Positions 1-7,043 of a DNA stretch of 10,999 nt are shown here, piece after piece. The first letter of the stretch is position 1. Each line of letters begins with the position of its first letter. The position numbers and the translations under genes are program-made. The notes beneath the pieces are model-generated. The model searched no databases and had not been told where the DNA came from. It was given only the letters and a program-made list of their open reading frames with translations. The DNA is from Parachlamydiales bacterium (GTDB lineage Bacteria > Chlamydiota > Chlamydiia > Chlamydiales > Simkaniaceae): the NCBI GenBank assembly GCA_030641465.1, contig DAOWHK010000045.1, positions 1 through 10,999 on the forward strand, written 5' to 3'.

Positions 1-260
1 AGGTAGTTTTTTTCTTGCAACTTCCAAGCCATTTGAAAAAGATCTGCAATGGATGTAAATTTTTCTCGTATCAAAGAAAGTTTGTGACCCTCTCTGAGTT
101 CAAAAAGAATCCGCATAAAAAACTGGTTTGTTGAAAGGTCACCAAATTGTGATGATTCAATGATAAATCCTTGCATATCAAAGAGGAAAGTCGTTACTTT
201 CGCGACAATTCCAAGCCTGTCTTCGCAAGAGAGCGTTAAAATATACTGCTGTTTATTCAT
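1..260 (-). CDS. purU: Formyltetrahydrofolate deformylase, N-terminal part (runs off the window)
   Basis: Partial gene: 86 codons from an ATG at 260 down to the window edge, with no stop. The translation starts MNKQQYILTLSCEDRLGIVA and continues through SSQFGDLSTNQFFMRILFE and a REKFTSIADLFQMAWKL stretch. This is the N-terminal ACT regulatory domain of PurU: the C-(E/P)-D-x-x-G-I-V-A turn, the ES.QF.D..T..FFMR strand and the FA.IA..F.M.W linker. The enzyme hydrolyses 10-formyl-THF to THF and formate in the cytosol and balances one-carbon pools. The formyltransferase-like catalytic half lies outside the window. The gene is divergent from mdh with a 78-bp gap. No strong Shine-Dalgarno sequence precedes the ATG. 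The family call is fairly secure; another ACT-domain protein is the main alternative. Confidence 0.8.
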   Translation of the reverse strand, partial: MNKQQYILTLSCEDRLGIVAKVTTFLFDMQGFIIESSQFGDLSTNQFFMRILFELREGHKLSLIREKFTSIADLFQMAWKLQEKNY

Positions 261-325
261 AAGAATTATGCTACCAGAAAACACGATAAAATTGAATAAT
301 GATTTTTTTTAACCAGAGCTTCCTA

Positions 326-334
326 AAGGAGAGA
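326..334 (+). promoter_or_regulatory. Ribosome binding site of mdh
   Basis: AAAGGAGAG lies 4 bp before the ATG at 339. It is the strongest Shine-Dalgarno sequence in the window and fixes the mdh start. Confidence 0.8.
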
Positions 335-338
335 GTCG

Positions 339-1322
339 ATGTCAAAAAAAACTATAAAGATCGCAGTTACAGGGGGCTCTGGACAAATTGCTTATAGCCT
401 TCTTTTTCGGATTGCAAGTGGAGAGCTTTTTGGGAAAGATCAGCCAATAACTTTGCATGTTTTAGAAATCCCACATGGACTTGAGAGTCTTAAAGGTGTT
501 GTTATGGAGATCGAGGACTGTGCGTTTCCTCTTGTTCAAGAAATAAAAATTGGTACTGATCCAAAGGAAATTTTTTCAGAAGTAAACTACGCAATTCTTG
601 TCGGATCTAAACCGCGCGGGCCTGGAATGGAGAGGAAAGACCTACTTGATGCTAATGGAAAGATTTTTCAGGAGCAGGGAAAAGCACTGAATCAAGTTGC
701 AGCAAAAGATGTACTCGTTTTTGTAGTTGGCAATCCTTGTAACACAAATTGCTTGATTGCCATGCATAATGCCCCAGATATTCCAAGACGTCAGTTTTGT
801 GCAATGACAAGGCTTGATCAAAATCGAGCAGAGGCGCAGATAGCAAAAAAAGCAGGTGTTTTATTAAGCCAAATCGAAAATATGATCATTTGGGGTAATC
901 ACTCCGCAACGCAAGTACCAGATATTTGCAATGCAAAAGTTGACAATAAACCTCTTCGAGACGTCATTACTGATAAAGAGTGGCTAGAAAACACCTTTTT
1001 TGAAACAGTACAAAAAAGGGGCGCTGCAATCATTAAAGCCCGTGGCAAATCCTCTGCAGCATCAGCTGCAAATGCAATTATTGATGGGATTCATAGTTAT
1101 CTTAAAGGTTCAAATAGACTTTTTTCCTCCTGCATTGATGCAACCGGCAACCCATATGGAATTGAGGAAGATCTCTGCTTTTCTTTTCCCTGCAGGTGGG
1201 TTAGTAAAAACCAAATAGAGATTGCAAAAGACTTCTCTTTCGATGACTTTCTTGAGAAAAAAATGCGCCTTACTGAAAAAGAATTAATAGAAGAGCGCGA
1301 TTTAGTCACAAGTTTGTTATAA
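339..1322 (+). CDS. mdh: Malate dehydrogenase (cytosolic/chlamydial type, NAD-dependent)
   Basis: A 327-residue protein, full family length. It oxidises malate to oxaloacetate with NAD in the TCA cycle. Visible motifs are the Rossmann loop TGGSGQIAY (11-19), an acidic residue after strand 2 (E43, fits NAD preference), the mobile active-site loop [11 protein letters not shown] with substrate arginines R93 and R99, NPCNTN (132-137), TRLDQNR with R158 and D160, and the catalytic histidine in [13 protein letters not shown] (H188). The loop GGSGQ, not GAAGQ, and the late FSFPCRW stretch match chlamydial MDH as I recall it. The ATG is set by AAAGGAGAG at 326-334. The gene leads a cluster, with the first citrate synthase starting 28 bp after its stop. 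No key residue is missing. Confidence 0.96.
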   Translation: MSKKTIKIAVTGGSGQIAYSLLFRIASGELFGKDQPITLHVLEIPHGLESLKGVVMEIEDCAFPLVQEIKIGTDPKEIFSEVNYAILVGSKPRGPGMERKDLLDANGKIFQEQGKALNQVAAKDVLVFVVGNPCNTNCLIAMHNAPDIPRRQFCAMTRLDQNRAEAQIAKKAGVLLSQIENMIIWGNHSATQVPDICNAKVDNKPLRDVITDKEWLENTFFETVQKRGAAIIKARGKSSAASAANAIIDGIHSYLKGSNRLFSSCIDATGNPYGIEEDLCFSFPCRWVSKNQIEIAKDFSFDDFLEKKMRLTEKELIEERDLVTSLL

Positions 1323-1350
1323 GAAAATTTTGGTCAAATTGGGGGTGAAA

Positions 1351-2472
1351 ATGAGTGATGACGAAGTTCTTTTCGAAGTAAGGGAGGAAAATTTAGAAAC
1401 AGGAATGCGCGGCTATCCAGTCGGTTACTGCACAACATCGAGCGTTGATCCGATCGAAGGACTATTCTATAAAGGAAAGCCAATCTCAGAGCTCTACCTC
1501 TTATCTCCAGAAGAGGTGATCCGTATGCTTGTTGATGGAAAAGAGCTTCCAAAAGATAGAGCAATTTCGAAAGAAGTGTCAGAGCATATCGAGTCACTTT
1601 CTAGAAAAGGGCATCCCATGAAACTTCTAAACATGGCCATCCAAACGCTTGGAATGATTGAAGGGAAAAAGGATTATGCTCTTGATCAAATGCAGCTCAT
1701 TGCAAAAATGCCTCATCTCGTTGCAACCGTAATCAATTATCACGCAGGATGGGGAGCTACCCCTCTTCCAAATCCAAATCTTGGTTACATGGAAAATTTT
1801 GCAGAAATGCTAAATACTCCAGATTGCGAGAAAGAATCGTTAACAGAAGTGATGCGCCTTTTTAATATTTTACATTTTGATCATGGCGGAGGAAATCTCT
1901 CAGCATTTGTTGGGAAAGCTGTGGCATCAGGGCTCCAAGACATGTATGGCTCGATCGCAGCTTCAATGCTTGCACTCGAGGGCCCAAGACATGGAAAAGC
2001 AAATCAAGATTGTTTGGAATTTGTGCAGGGAGTGCTCTCAGAAGTTGGAGAGAACGCAGCCCCAAGTGACGTAGAAAAACTCCTAAGAGCGCGGCTTAGT
2101 AAAAAAGAGCTGATCTTTGGATTCGGCCATGCCGTACTACGAGCAGAAGATGCAAGAGCGACCATTTTATACAACTTTGTGAAAAAAAACTTTAGAGATC
2201 ACCCCCTTGTGAAAATTGCGCTTCACCTAAGAGATGTAGGTCCCAAAGTTCTTAAAGAAAATCCAAAAATTGCTAATCCCTATCCCAACGTCGATGCAAT
2301 TTCAGGAACTGCGCTCTCAGCTGCAGGATTTGAATACCCCATTTATTTTACTCTCCTTTTTGGCCTTGCAAGAGTTGTCGGAGTGTCGACACAAATCGTC
2401 TATGAACGCATAGAAGCTCGTGGAGGAAAAGGCACTCCCATTATTCGCCCCAAATACCCCTACAAAGGATAA
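1351..2472 (+). CDS. gltA: Citrate synthase, first of two tandem paralogues
   Basis: A 373-residue citrate synthase that condenses oxaloacetate with acetyl-CoA to citrate, the product step after Mdh. I chose the ATG at 1351 because GGGGG (1341-1345) sits 5 bp upstream; a TTG at 1330 in the same frame has no such support. All catalytic positions are present: His178 in HFDHGGGN, His260 in GFGHAVLR, and Asp315 in PNVDAISG. Other conserved parts are GLFYKGKP near the N terminus, HPMKLL, GPRHGKANQ, and FTLLFGLARVVG close to the end. The HxDHxGGN and GxGHAVLR forms resemble the eukaryote-like/short citrate synthase branch more than the E. coli enzyme. It is 5 bp from the second copy and probably co-transcribed with mdh. 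A 2-methylcitrate synthase activity cannot be excluded from sequence. Confidence 0.93.
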   Translation: MSDDEVLFEVREENLETGMRGYPVGYCTTSSVDPIEGLFYKGKPISELYLLSPEEVIRMLVDGKELPKDRAISKEVSEHIESLSRKGHPMKLLNMAIQTLGMIEGKKDYALDQMQLIAKMPHLVATVINYHAGWGATPLPNPNLGYMENFAEMLNTPDCEKESLTEVMRLFNILHFDHGGGNLSAFVGKAVASGLQDMYGSIAASMLALEGPRHGKANQDCLEFVQGVLSEVGENAAPSDVEKLLRARLSKKELIFGFGHAVLRAEDARATILYNFVKKNFRDHPLVKIALHLRDVGPKVLKENPKIANPYPNVDAISGTALSAAGFEYPIYFTLLFGLARVVGVSTQIVYERIEARGGKGTPIIRPKYPYKG

Positions 2473-2477
2473 ATTTT

Positions 2478-3629
2478 GTGAAAGGAAAAAAAGTTCTCTT
2501 TGAAATTACCGAAGAAAAACTCGAAACAGGTCTTCGTGGTTATCCTATCGGTTACTGCACTACATCGAGCGTGGATCCAATCAAAGGTCTTTTTTATCGA
2601 GGAAAACCTGTAGAATCTTTTTGCACAAAAACGCCAGAAGAAGTCATGCACTATCTGATCACAGGAAAAGAAGAAGGAGTTGATGATTTTGCTAAAGTGT
2701 TAAAAGAGGAATCAACTCTTTCTGAAAACGTTACCAATCACATTCTTGAGCTGCCAAGAAATGCTCATCCAATGAGACTTTTAAGTATAGCCGTGCAACT
2801 TCTCGGCATTCTCGAAGGAAAAGGGGGTTATCGAGAAGATCAATTACAACTCATTGCAAAAATGCCTCACTTAGTTGCAACAGTCATCAATTACCACGCA
2901 GGGTGGGGACAAACTCCAAAGCCCCGTAACGATCTAAGCTATATGGAGAATTTCACACATATGCTAAATGTCCCAAAAGGGGACAAAACTAAACTTATTG
3001 CCATCATGGAGCTCATCAACATTTTGCACTATGATCACGCAGGGGGCAATCTTTCTACATTTGTTGGCAAATCTGTCGCCTCAGGCCTCCAAGACATGTA
3101 CGGATCCATTGCAGCTTCAATGCTGGCGCTTGGAAGCGTAAGACATGGAAAAGCAAATCAAGACTGTTTGGAGTTTTCAAACAGCCTTATCCTAAAATAC
3201 GGAAAAGAGGTCACAGACGAGCAAATAGAAGACTGTATTCGGGAACGGCTAAAAAATAGAGAGCTAGTTTTTGGATTTGGGCACGGAGAGCTGCGTGCAG
3301 AAGATGTAAGAGCGAGCATTCTCTACGCCTTTTCTAAAAAACACTATCCAGATCATCCCCTTGTAAAAATTGCGCTCCGCCTTCGAGAAATTTGCCCAAA
3401 AATTCTTAAAGAAAATCCAAGAATCTCGAGTCCTTATCCCAATGTCGATGCCATATCAGGCACGGCTCTATCTGCTGCAGGCTTTGAGTATCCCGAGTAT
3501 TTTACCCTTCTTTTTGGCCTTGCAAGAGTTGTAGGCATCTCTACTCAAATCGTCTACGAAAGACTTGAGGCGCGCAGTGGCAAAGGCACCCCAATCGTCC
3601 ATCCTCAATACCTCTATAGAAATCCCTGA
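2478..3629 (+). CDS. Citrate synthase paralogue with altered active-site surroundings
   Basis: A 383-residue protein, plainly homologous along its length to the preceding citrate synthase, with long identical blocks such as LIAKMPHLVATVINYHAGWG and PYPNVDAISGTALSAAGFEY. The start is GTG at 2478, with AAAGGA (2464-2469) inside the end of the upstream gene, which suggests translational coupling. The three catalytic positions remain: His187 in HYDHAGGN, His269 in GFGH, and Asp324 in PNVDAISG. Two otherwise strongly conserved motifs differ: HAVLR has become HGELR (Gly270-Glu271), and GPRHG has become SVRHG. A four-to-ten-residue insertion also lies near residue 60-75. It may be a second citrate synthase, a synthase for a related acyl-CoA (2-methylcitrate type), or a regulatory partner in a mixed oligomer. 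The family is certain; the exact reaction is not. Confidence 0.88.
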   Translation: MKGKKVLFEITEEKLETGLRGYPIGYCTTSSVDPIKGLFYRGKPVESFCTKTPEEVMHYLITGKEEGVDDFAKVLKEESTLSENVTNHILELPRNAHPMRLLSIAVQLLGILEGKGGYREDQLQLIAKMPHLVATVINYHAGWGQTPKPRNDLSYMENFTHMLNVPKGDKTKLIAIMELINILHYDHAGGNLSTFVGKSVASGLQDMYGSIAASMLALGSVRHGKANQDCLEFSNSLILKYGKEVTDEQIEDCIRERLKNRELVFGFGHGELRAEDVRASILYAFSKKHYPDHPLVKIALRLREICPKILKENPRISSPYPNVDAISGTALSAAGFEYPEYFTLLFGLARVVGISTQIVYERLEARSGKGTPIVHPQYLYRNP

Positions 3630-3648
3630 ACTGTTCCTAATCACTCCC

Positions 3649-3822
3649 TTTTTATACACAAACCACTTTAAGACTTGGGTTTTGACTTCGTCGGCCTTCC
3701 TTCACAATTTTTGTCCTTACTCGTTCCTTGCCTCCCGGCAATGATCACTTGCTCCGGCCCAAAATTCTAAACACTCCCTTCTTGTAAAATTCCCAAGTCG
3801 TCAAGTGGTTTGTGTATAAAAA
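3649..3822. repeat. MITE-like element with 31-bp terminal inverted repeats
   Basis: Left arm 3649-3679 and right arm 3792-3822 are inverted copies matching at 29 of 31 bases; mismatches are at arm positions 21 and 23. Each arm runs from TTTTTATACACAAACCACTT at the outside to GACTTGGG inside. They enclose 112 bp without an ORF. Almost exactly at the centre is a small perfect hairpin, TTGCC-TCCC-GGCAA (3728-3741). The size, long inverted ends and lack of coding capacity fit a miniature inverted-repeat transposable element or a REP-like chromosomal repeat. No clear target-site duplication is visible. It begins 19 bp after the second citrate synthase stop, so transcripts would fold there too, but there is no T-run after the right arm. 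Confidence 0.6.
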
Positions 3823-3870
3823 TTCTTTGTTGTAAGTAACTAATTACAAGTAGGTGTCTTTCTTTTTAAA

Positions 3871-3890
3871 GTAATTAAAGAATTAATTAC
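3871..3890. promoter_or_regulatory. Operator-like palindrome upstream of gene A
   Basis: GTAATTA-6 bp-TAATTAC is a perfect 7-bp inverted repeat ending 7 bp before the extended -10 of gene A, covering the place where a -35 box would be. That position fits a regulator site. The sequence is very AT-rich, so chance is possible. Confidence 0.35.
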
Positions 3891-3897
3891 GTAATGA

Positions 3898-3906
3898 TGT
3901 TATAAT
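3898..3906 (+). promoter_or_regulatory. Extended -10 promoter of gene A
   Basis: TGTTATAAT is a perfect extended -10 (TGn plus TATAAT). No convincing -35 is seen, as is common for extended -10 promoters. The start ATG at 3930 follows 23 bp later, with AAGGAG at 3919-3924 as the ribosome binding site. Confidence 0.6.
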
Positions 3907-3929
3907 ATTAATTAAAATAAGGAGTTATT

Positions 3930-4814
3930 ATGACTGTAACTAATCGTAGTGAAATTGAAATTATCCAAGATAAAATGAGTTGTGTTAAAATTCGTCAGAA
4001 TTATGCGCATCGTAAAGGTGAAAAAAAAGCTTGCAAGATTTGGGGTGATATCCACAATCGATTATCAGGCCAACTAGTAGATGTTAAAAATAGAGTATAT
4101 AGAGTGGAGGGTCGACCTACCATAGAGCCCTATGAAGAGCGGTTTAATGGAGCATTTGTTTCAATAAAGCATTGCATACTAAATAATGAGAATGAAGATT
4201 GGAGTGTAATTTTTAAATATGCAGAAAATTTACTAGGCCAGATAAAGCAGAACTTAAAAGCTCCGGGTAACAAGGTAACCGAGGCGACTCAGCGGGTTGA
4301 GAATGCTAAGCTAAACGCAGATGAAGCACTACTAAATAGTTTAGAGAAATATGGAGATTTTGCAATGCTGCGTAAAGCTTCATCTCAGTTATTGGACTGC
4401 AAAGAAGATCTTAATCATCTAAAGAAGAACTTAAAAGCTCAGAATAAAACAGGTGAATATCCTGAAAAGCATCTTTTGGCGATTTCCTTTCTTTTGTCAC
4501 TAAAAGCGTTATATCCATATGATTTATTATACGCTGTATTTAATGATTTAGAAATCCAAAAAATACGGAAAAAATTTGGAGTAGATGGAATAGATGAGAA
4601 TTCTTTGATAAAGATTAGAGATATGTCGAAAAGTTTTCCAGCTGTACGATTAAATCAATTTTTAGCCCTTTCCTGCTGCTCTCTTGAGGATGGGCATGAA
4701 CAGGCCCTTAAGAGCATTAATCAGATCGAACGAGAATTACTAAAAGTATTGGATTATCAAATCTATCTACCTCATAGCTTTTGCGGCGGCGCCAACATGC
4801 CGATGTGGTTCTAA
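3930..4814 (+). CDS. Hypothetical helical protein (gene A of a local three-member family)
   Basis: A 294-residue protein that I do not recognise. The start is well supported: AAGGAG lies 5 bp before the ATG and an extended -10 precedes it. The sequence is rich in charged helices. Residues 116-170 (TQRVE followed by LRKAS...LKKNLKA) resemble residues 20-82 of gene B (TQRVE followed by ARKAS...ARELQA). A hydrophobic stretch at 181-204 (LLAISFLLSLKAL) leads to KIRKKFG (211-217), then LNQFLALSCCSLED (241-254) and a final helix. That order recurs in genes B and C. It has no signal peptide and no recognisable catalytic motif. The end has an abrupt Gly/Met-rich tail (FCGGANMPMWF) encoded by GC-rich bases unlike the rest, so the 3' end may have been replaced. 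An effector role is inference from context only. Confidence 0.75.
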   Translation: MTVTNRSEIEIIQDKMSCVKIRQNYAHRKGEKKACKIWGDIHNRLSGQLVDVKNRVYRVEGRPTIEPYEERFNGAFVSIKHCILNNENEDWSVIFKYAENLLGQIKQNLKAPGNKVTEATQRVENAKLNADEALLNSLEKYGDFAMLRKASSQLLDCKEDLNHLKKNLKAQNKTGEYPEKHLLAISFLLSLKALYPYDLLYAVFNDLEIQKIRKKFGVDGIDENSLIKIRDMSKSFPAVRLNQFLALSCCSLEDGHEQALKSINQIERELLKVLDYQIYLPHSFCGGANMPMWF

Positions 4815-5089
4815 AACCCTATTTGGGCTTGCTCTCAAAAGTCCATTCCTAAGTTTTTATCGCTCTTTTCATTAAATTTCGTAATTCTGTAACCCGCTTA
4901 TATTTAGACATATGCCAGTTTACAAAATTACAAAATTTGATCGAAAATCTTCGAAAAATCTTTAGAAAGTGATTTTCTAAACATTCCTCATTTCTATGCT
5001 GTTAGAAATCAACAGGTTATAAATTAGTTAATAATAATTAAATTATATGTTATAATGCTATTATAATAATAACTAATTGTAATAGCGAA
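4815..5089. other. AT-rich intergenic region between genes A and B
   Basis: No ORF of note. It holds a tandem near-repeat TCGAAAATCT/TCGAAAAATCT (4941-4961), then an 8-bp hairpin TTTAGAAA-GTGAT-TTTCTAAA (4961-4981) with no T-run, and the gene B promoter. The hairpin could stabilise the gene A mRNA end, but nothing proves a terminator. Confidence 0.5.
5028..5056 (+). promoter_or_regulatory. Promoter of gene B (extended -10)
   Basis: TTAATA (5028-5033), a weak -35 with 4 of 6 consensus bases, lies 17 bp before TATAAT (5051-5056). TG at 5048-5049 makes this the same TGTTATAAT as upstream of gene A. The ATG at 5090 follows after 33 bp, without a clear Shine-Dalgarno sequence. Confidence 0.55.
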
Positions 5090-6823
5090 ATGATACATAA
5101 TTTACCGAAAGGTATAAATCCTGTCATAAATCTTGAAAAAATAATAACTAAGCTTACTCAAAGAGTGGAGGTTGCAAGTCAGCAAGTGATGAAGGCACAG
5201 AGAAATCTCAATGAAGTGGGAATGCAGTTTGTTAATCCAAGTGCCAAACAACTTCTACTTGCTGCCCGTAAAGCATCAAAAATAGTAATGTGTTGGAAAG
5301 GTGTGCGAGATCGATATGCAAGAGAATTGCAAGCTACAAAAGTAGAGTTGCAGGAAATGTCAGGGGAATATAGCTCATTTCCCGAAAGAGCAAACCAAGT
5401 CTTTTGCGAGATTGTGAAAGGCCTTCGGGATCAAAATGGCCCATTTAGTGTAAAAAAACAGCAGGAAATTCTTGAATATGCGCAAGCCTTAGAGCGTAGG
5501 ATTGTAACTTCTGTAGCTTCGCTAGATGGTAACTACACCTTAAATCAAATTGGAGTGATGGCTCTCTATTGCGCATTATGCGCATTTGCAGAAGTAAACG
5601 ATTCCTATTATTCGGATTTTAAATGGACAGAAAAAGCATTAGCAAAGATCCAGGACTCTTTGGGTGTTGAAGCAAATCAACGGTCTTTGCCCGGTTGGTG
5701 TGATTTTCGAACCTTTTTTCTAAACTTGCTCGCTATTTCCTCAGACCAATTTGAGTGGATGGAGTACGACATTCTTAGCTCAATAGAGTTTAATATATTC
5801 CCACCGAATTTTGAGATGGATGAAAAACAGTTAACGTTTGCTAAAACATGTTTAGAAGCTTCTAAAGAAGAGCAAAATACACAGAGGATAAAGTATTGGG
5901 AGCTCGAGGTTATAGAATGCCAGGACAAAGTAGCAGAAATAAGGGAAATGTGTAATGGCTTCATGGATGAAATTATAGACTATAGACAAAAAGAGTGGCC
6001 AATTACTCTTCCTGCGCATGTGTTGAATATGTCAGGAAAAGTGAATCTTGGGTGTCGGACGATTAAAATTGAAGGGATGGATGACTTTTTTTGTGAAGGG
6101 ATGTACTTTCCGCTAATTGCTTCCATAAATCAATTAGGCGCCTCTGATAGGGAAATTCCTCTTACCCCTAAAGAAAGTACAAAGATGTCTAAAATTGAAG
6201 TTGCGTTGAAAGATGCTTTGTCGAGATGGCAAAACCCTCAGCCGATAGACCTTGAAAAAGTTCAGAAGGGGGAACTTGTTTTTATATCTAGTGGTTGGAT
6301 AGGGCATACCATAGAAATTGTATTTTATAAGGGGTATATCGCGATCTGTAACACCGGAGATCATAGTGATATAGATGGAAGAATCGTTGCCTGGAAGATA
6401 AATAATGCAAGAGTAACTCCAGAAATTCTGTCTAATATTTCTAACATGAAGAATAAGCCAGCCGATGAGGCATACAAGTACCTGCATCACATTTTAATAG
6501 CTTTACTATCTGGAAAAAAGAATGATTTTTGCAACCGCCAGGAACTATTTCCTCATGAAGAGCAGGAAGTTGAAAATTGTTCTTGGACTGCGAAACTTGC
6601 AGCTACTCGATTTGCTTTTATGGCCCTATCCTGCGAAGAGAGTAGGGAAATGCCATACTTAGATAATGCATTCAAGCGTTATGACACATTTGTAAATTAC
6701 GTCGCACATTCAACATATGACAATTATCGGAAGTCATTACAAAAATTTACCCCTGAGCTTCAAGATCAATTTCTTAGAGCCGCACAAATAATCCCCAATC
6801 CAAGAATCATGGAGGCAATTTAG
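5090..6823 (+). CDS. Gene B: helical N-terminal module plus putative CE-clan-like cysteine hydrolase/acyltransferase domain
   Basis: A 577-residue protein of unknown function. Residues 20-230 form the helical part shared with gene A: TQRVE (23-27), ARKAS (59-63), KIQDSLG (186-192), FRTFFLNLLAIS (206-217). Residues 245-300 are predicted coiled-coil-like. The last 190 residues look like a separate domain: GELVFISSGWIGHTIEIVFY with H406, then YIAICNTGD with N421, then EEQEVENCSW with Q492 and C497. The order His, Asn/Asp, Gln, Cys is that of CE-clan enzymes (adenain, Ulp1, YopJ, chlamydial deubiquitinases), and VGNCSW-like motifs occur, as I recall, in proteins of intracellular bacteria. This would make B a host-directed protease, deubiquitinase or acetyltransferase candidate, but that is inference. 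The ATG lacks a clear ribosome binding site. No transmembrane segment is obvious. Confidence 0.7.
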   Translation: MIHNLPKGINPVINLEKIITKLTQRVEVASQQVMKAQRNLNEVGMQFVNPSAKQLLLAARKASKIVMCWKGVRDRYARELQATKVELQEMSGEYSSFPERANQVFCEIVKGLRDQNGPFSVKKQQEILEYAQALERRIVTSVASLDGNYTLNQIGVMALYCALCAFAEVNDSYYSDFKWTEKALAKIQDSLGVEANQRSLPGWCDFRTFFLNLLAISSDQFEWMEYDILSSIEFNIFPPNFEMDEKQLTFAKTCLEASKEEQNTQRIKYWELEVIECQDKVAEIREMCNGFMDEIIDYRQKEWPITLPAHVLNMSGKVNLGCRTIKIEGMDDFFCEGMYFPLIASINQLGASDREIPLTPKESTKMSKIEVALKDALSRWQNPQPIDLEKVQKGELVFISSGWIGHTIEIVFYKGYIAICNTGDHSDIDGRIVAWKINNARVTPEILSNISNMKNKPADEAYKYLHHILIALLSGKKNDFCNRQELFPHEEQEVENCSWTAKLAATRFAFMALSCEESREMPYLDNAFKRYDTFVNYVAHSTYDNYRKSLQKFTPELQDQFLRAAQIIPNPRIMEAI

Positions 6824-7043
6824 TGATAATAACTAATGTTGAACATACAGACGCATACCTTAAGCAAAAGAGCGTGCAGCGTAAGAAGATAAAGTTGTAA
6901 AAAGCCTAGATATTTCTTCTGCTGCAGTTGGGAATTGTTCTTGGGTATCGAAACTTGTTGATTATGTCGCGCATGGGACTTATCAAAATATCGCCCGATG
7001 CTACGATAAGTTTGACCCTAAAGCGCTAGAGGTTGCGAGTTAA
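6823..7043 (+). pseudogene. Decayed remnant of a gene B-like paralogue
   Basis: From 6885 to the TAA at 7041-7043 one frame reads ...SSAAVGNCSWVSKL followed by VDYVAHGTYQNIARCYDKF and a short tail. It matches two separated pieces of gene B: VENCSWTAKL (494-503) and VNYVAHSTYDNYRKSLQKF (535-553). About 31 residues between them are missing, joined in frame at a TTG-rich junction. The putative cysteine codon survives (6936-6938). Upstream, in another frame, GTG at 6823 opens ITNVEHTDAYLKQ and stops at 6898-6900; it may be the remains of an N terminus like MTVTNRSEIE of gene A. There is no intact start for the C-terminal piece. The simplest reading is a duplicated copy reduced to its ends. Confidence 0.65.

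Noticed and set aside
1330..1350. TTG start seven codons upstream for the first citrate synthase.
   Set aside because: No ribosome binding site precedes it, whereas GGGGG stands 5 bp before the ATG at 1351.
3649..3822. Rho-independent terminator of the TCA cluster.
   Set aside because: The arms are 112 bp apart and the right arm is not followed by a T-run on the plus strand. A mobile or REP-like repeat explains the symmetry better.
4961..4981. 8-bp hairpin TTTAGAAA/TTTCTAAA as terminator of gene A.
   Set aside because: It is AT-only apart from one pair, lacks a T-run and lies about 150 bp after the stop.
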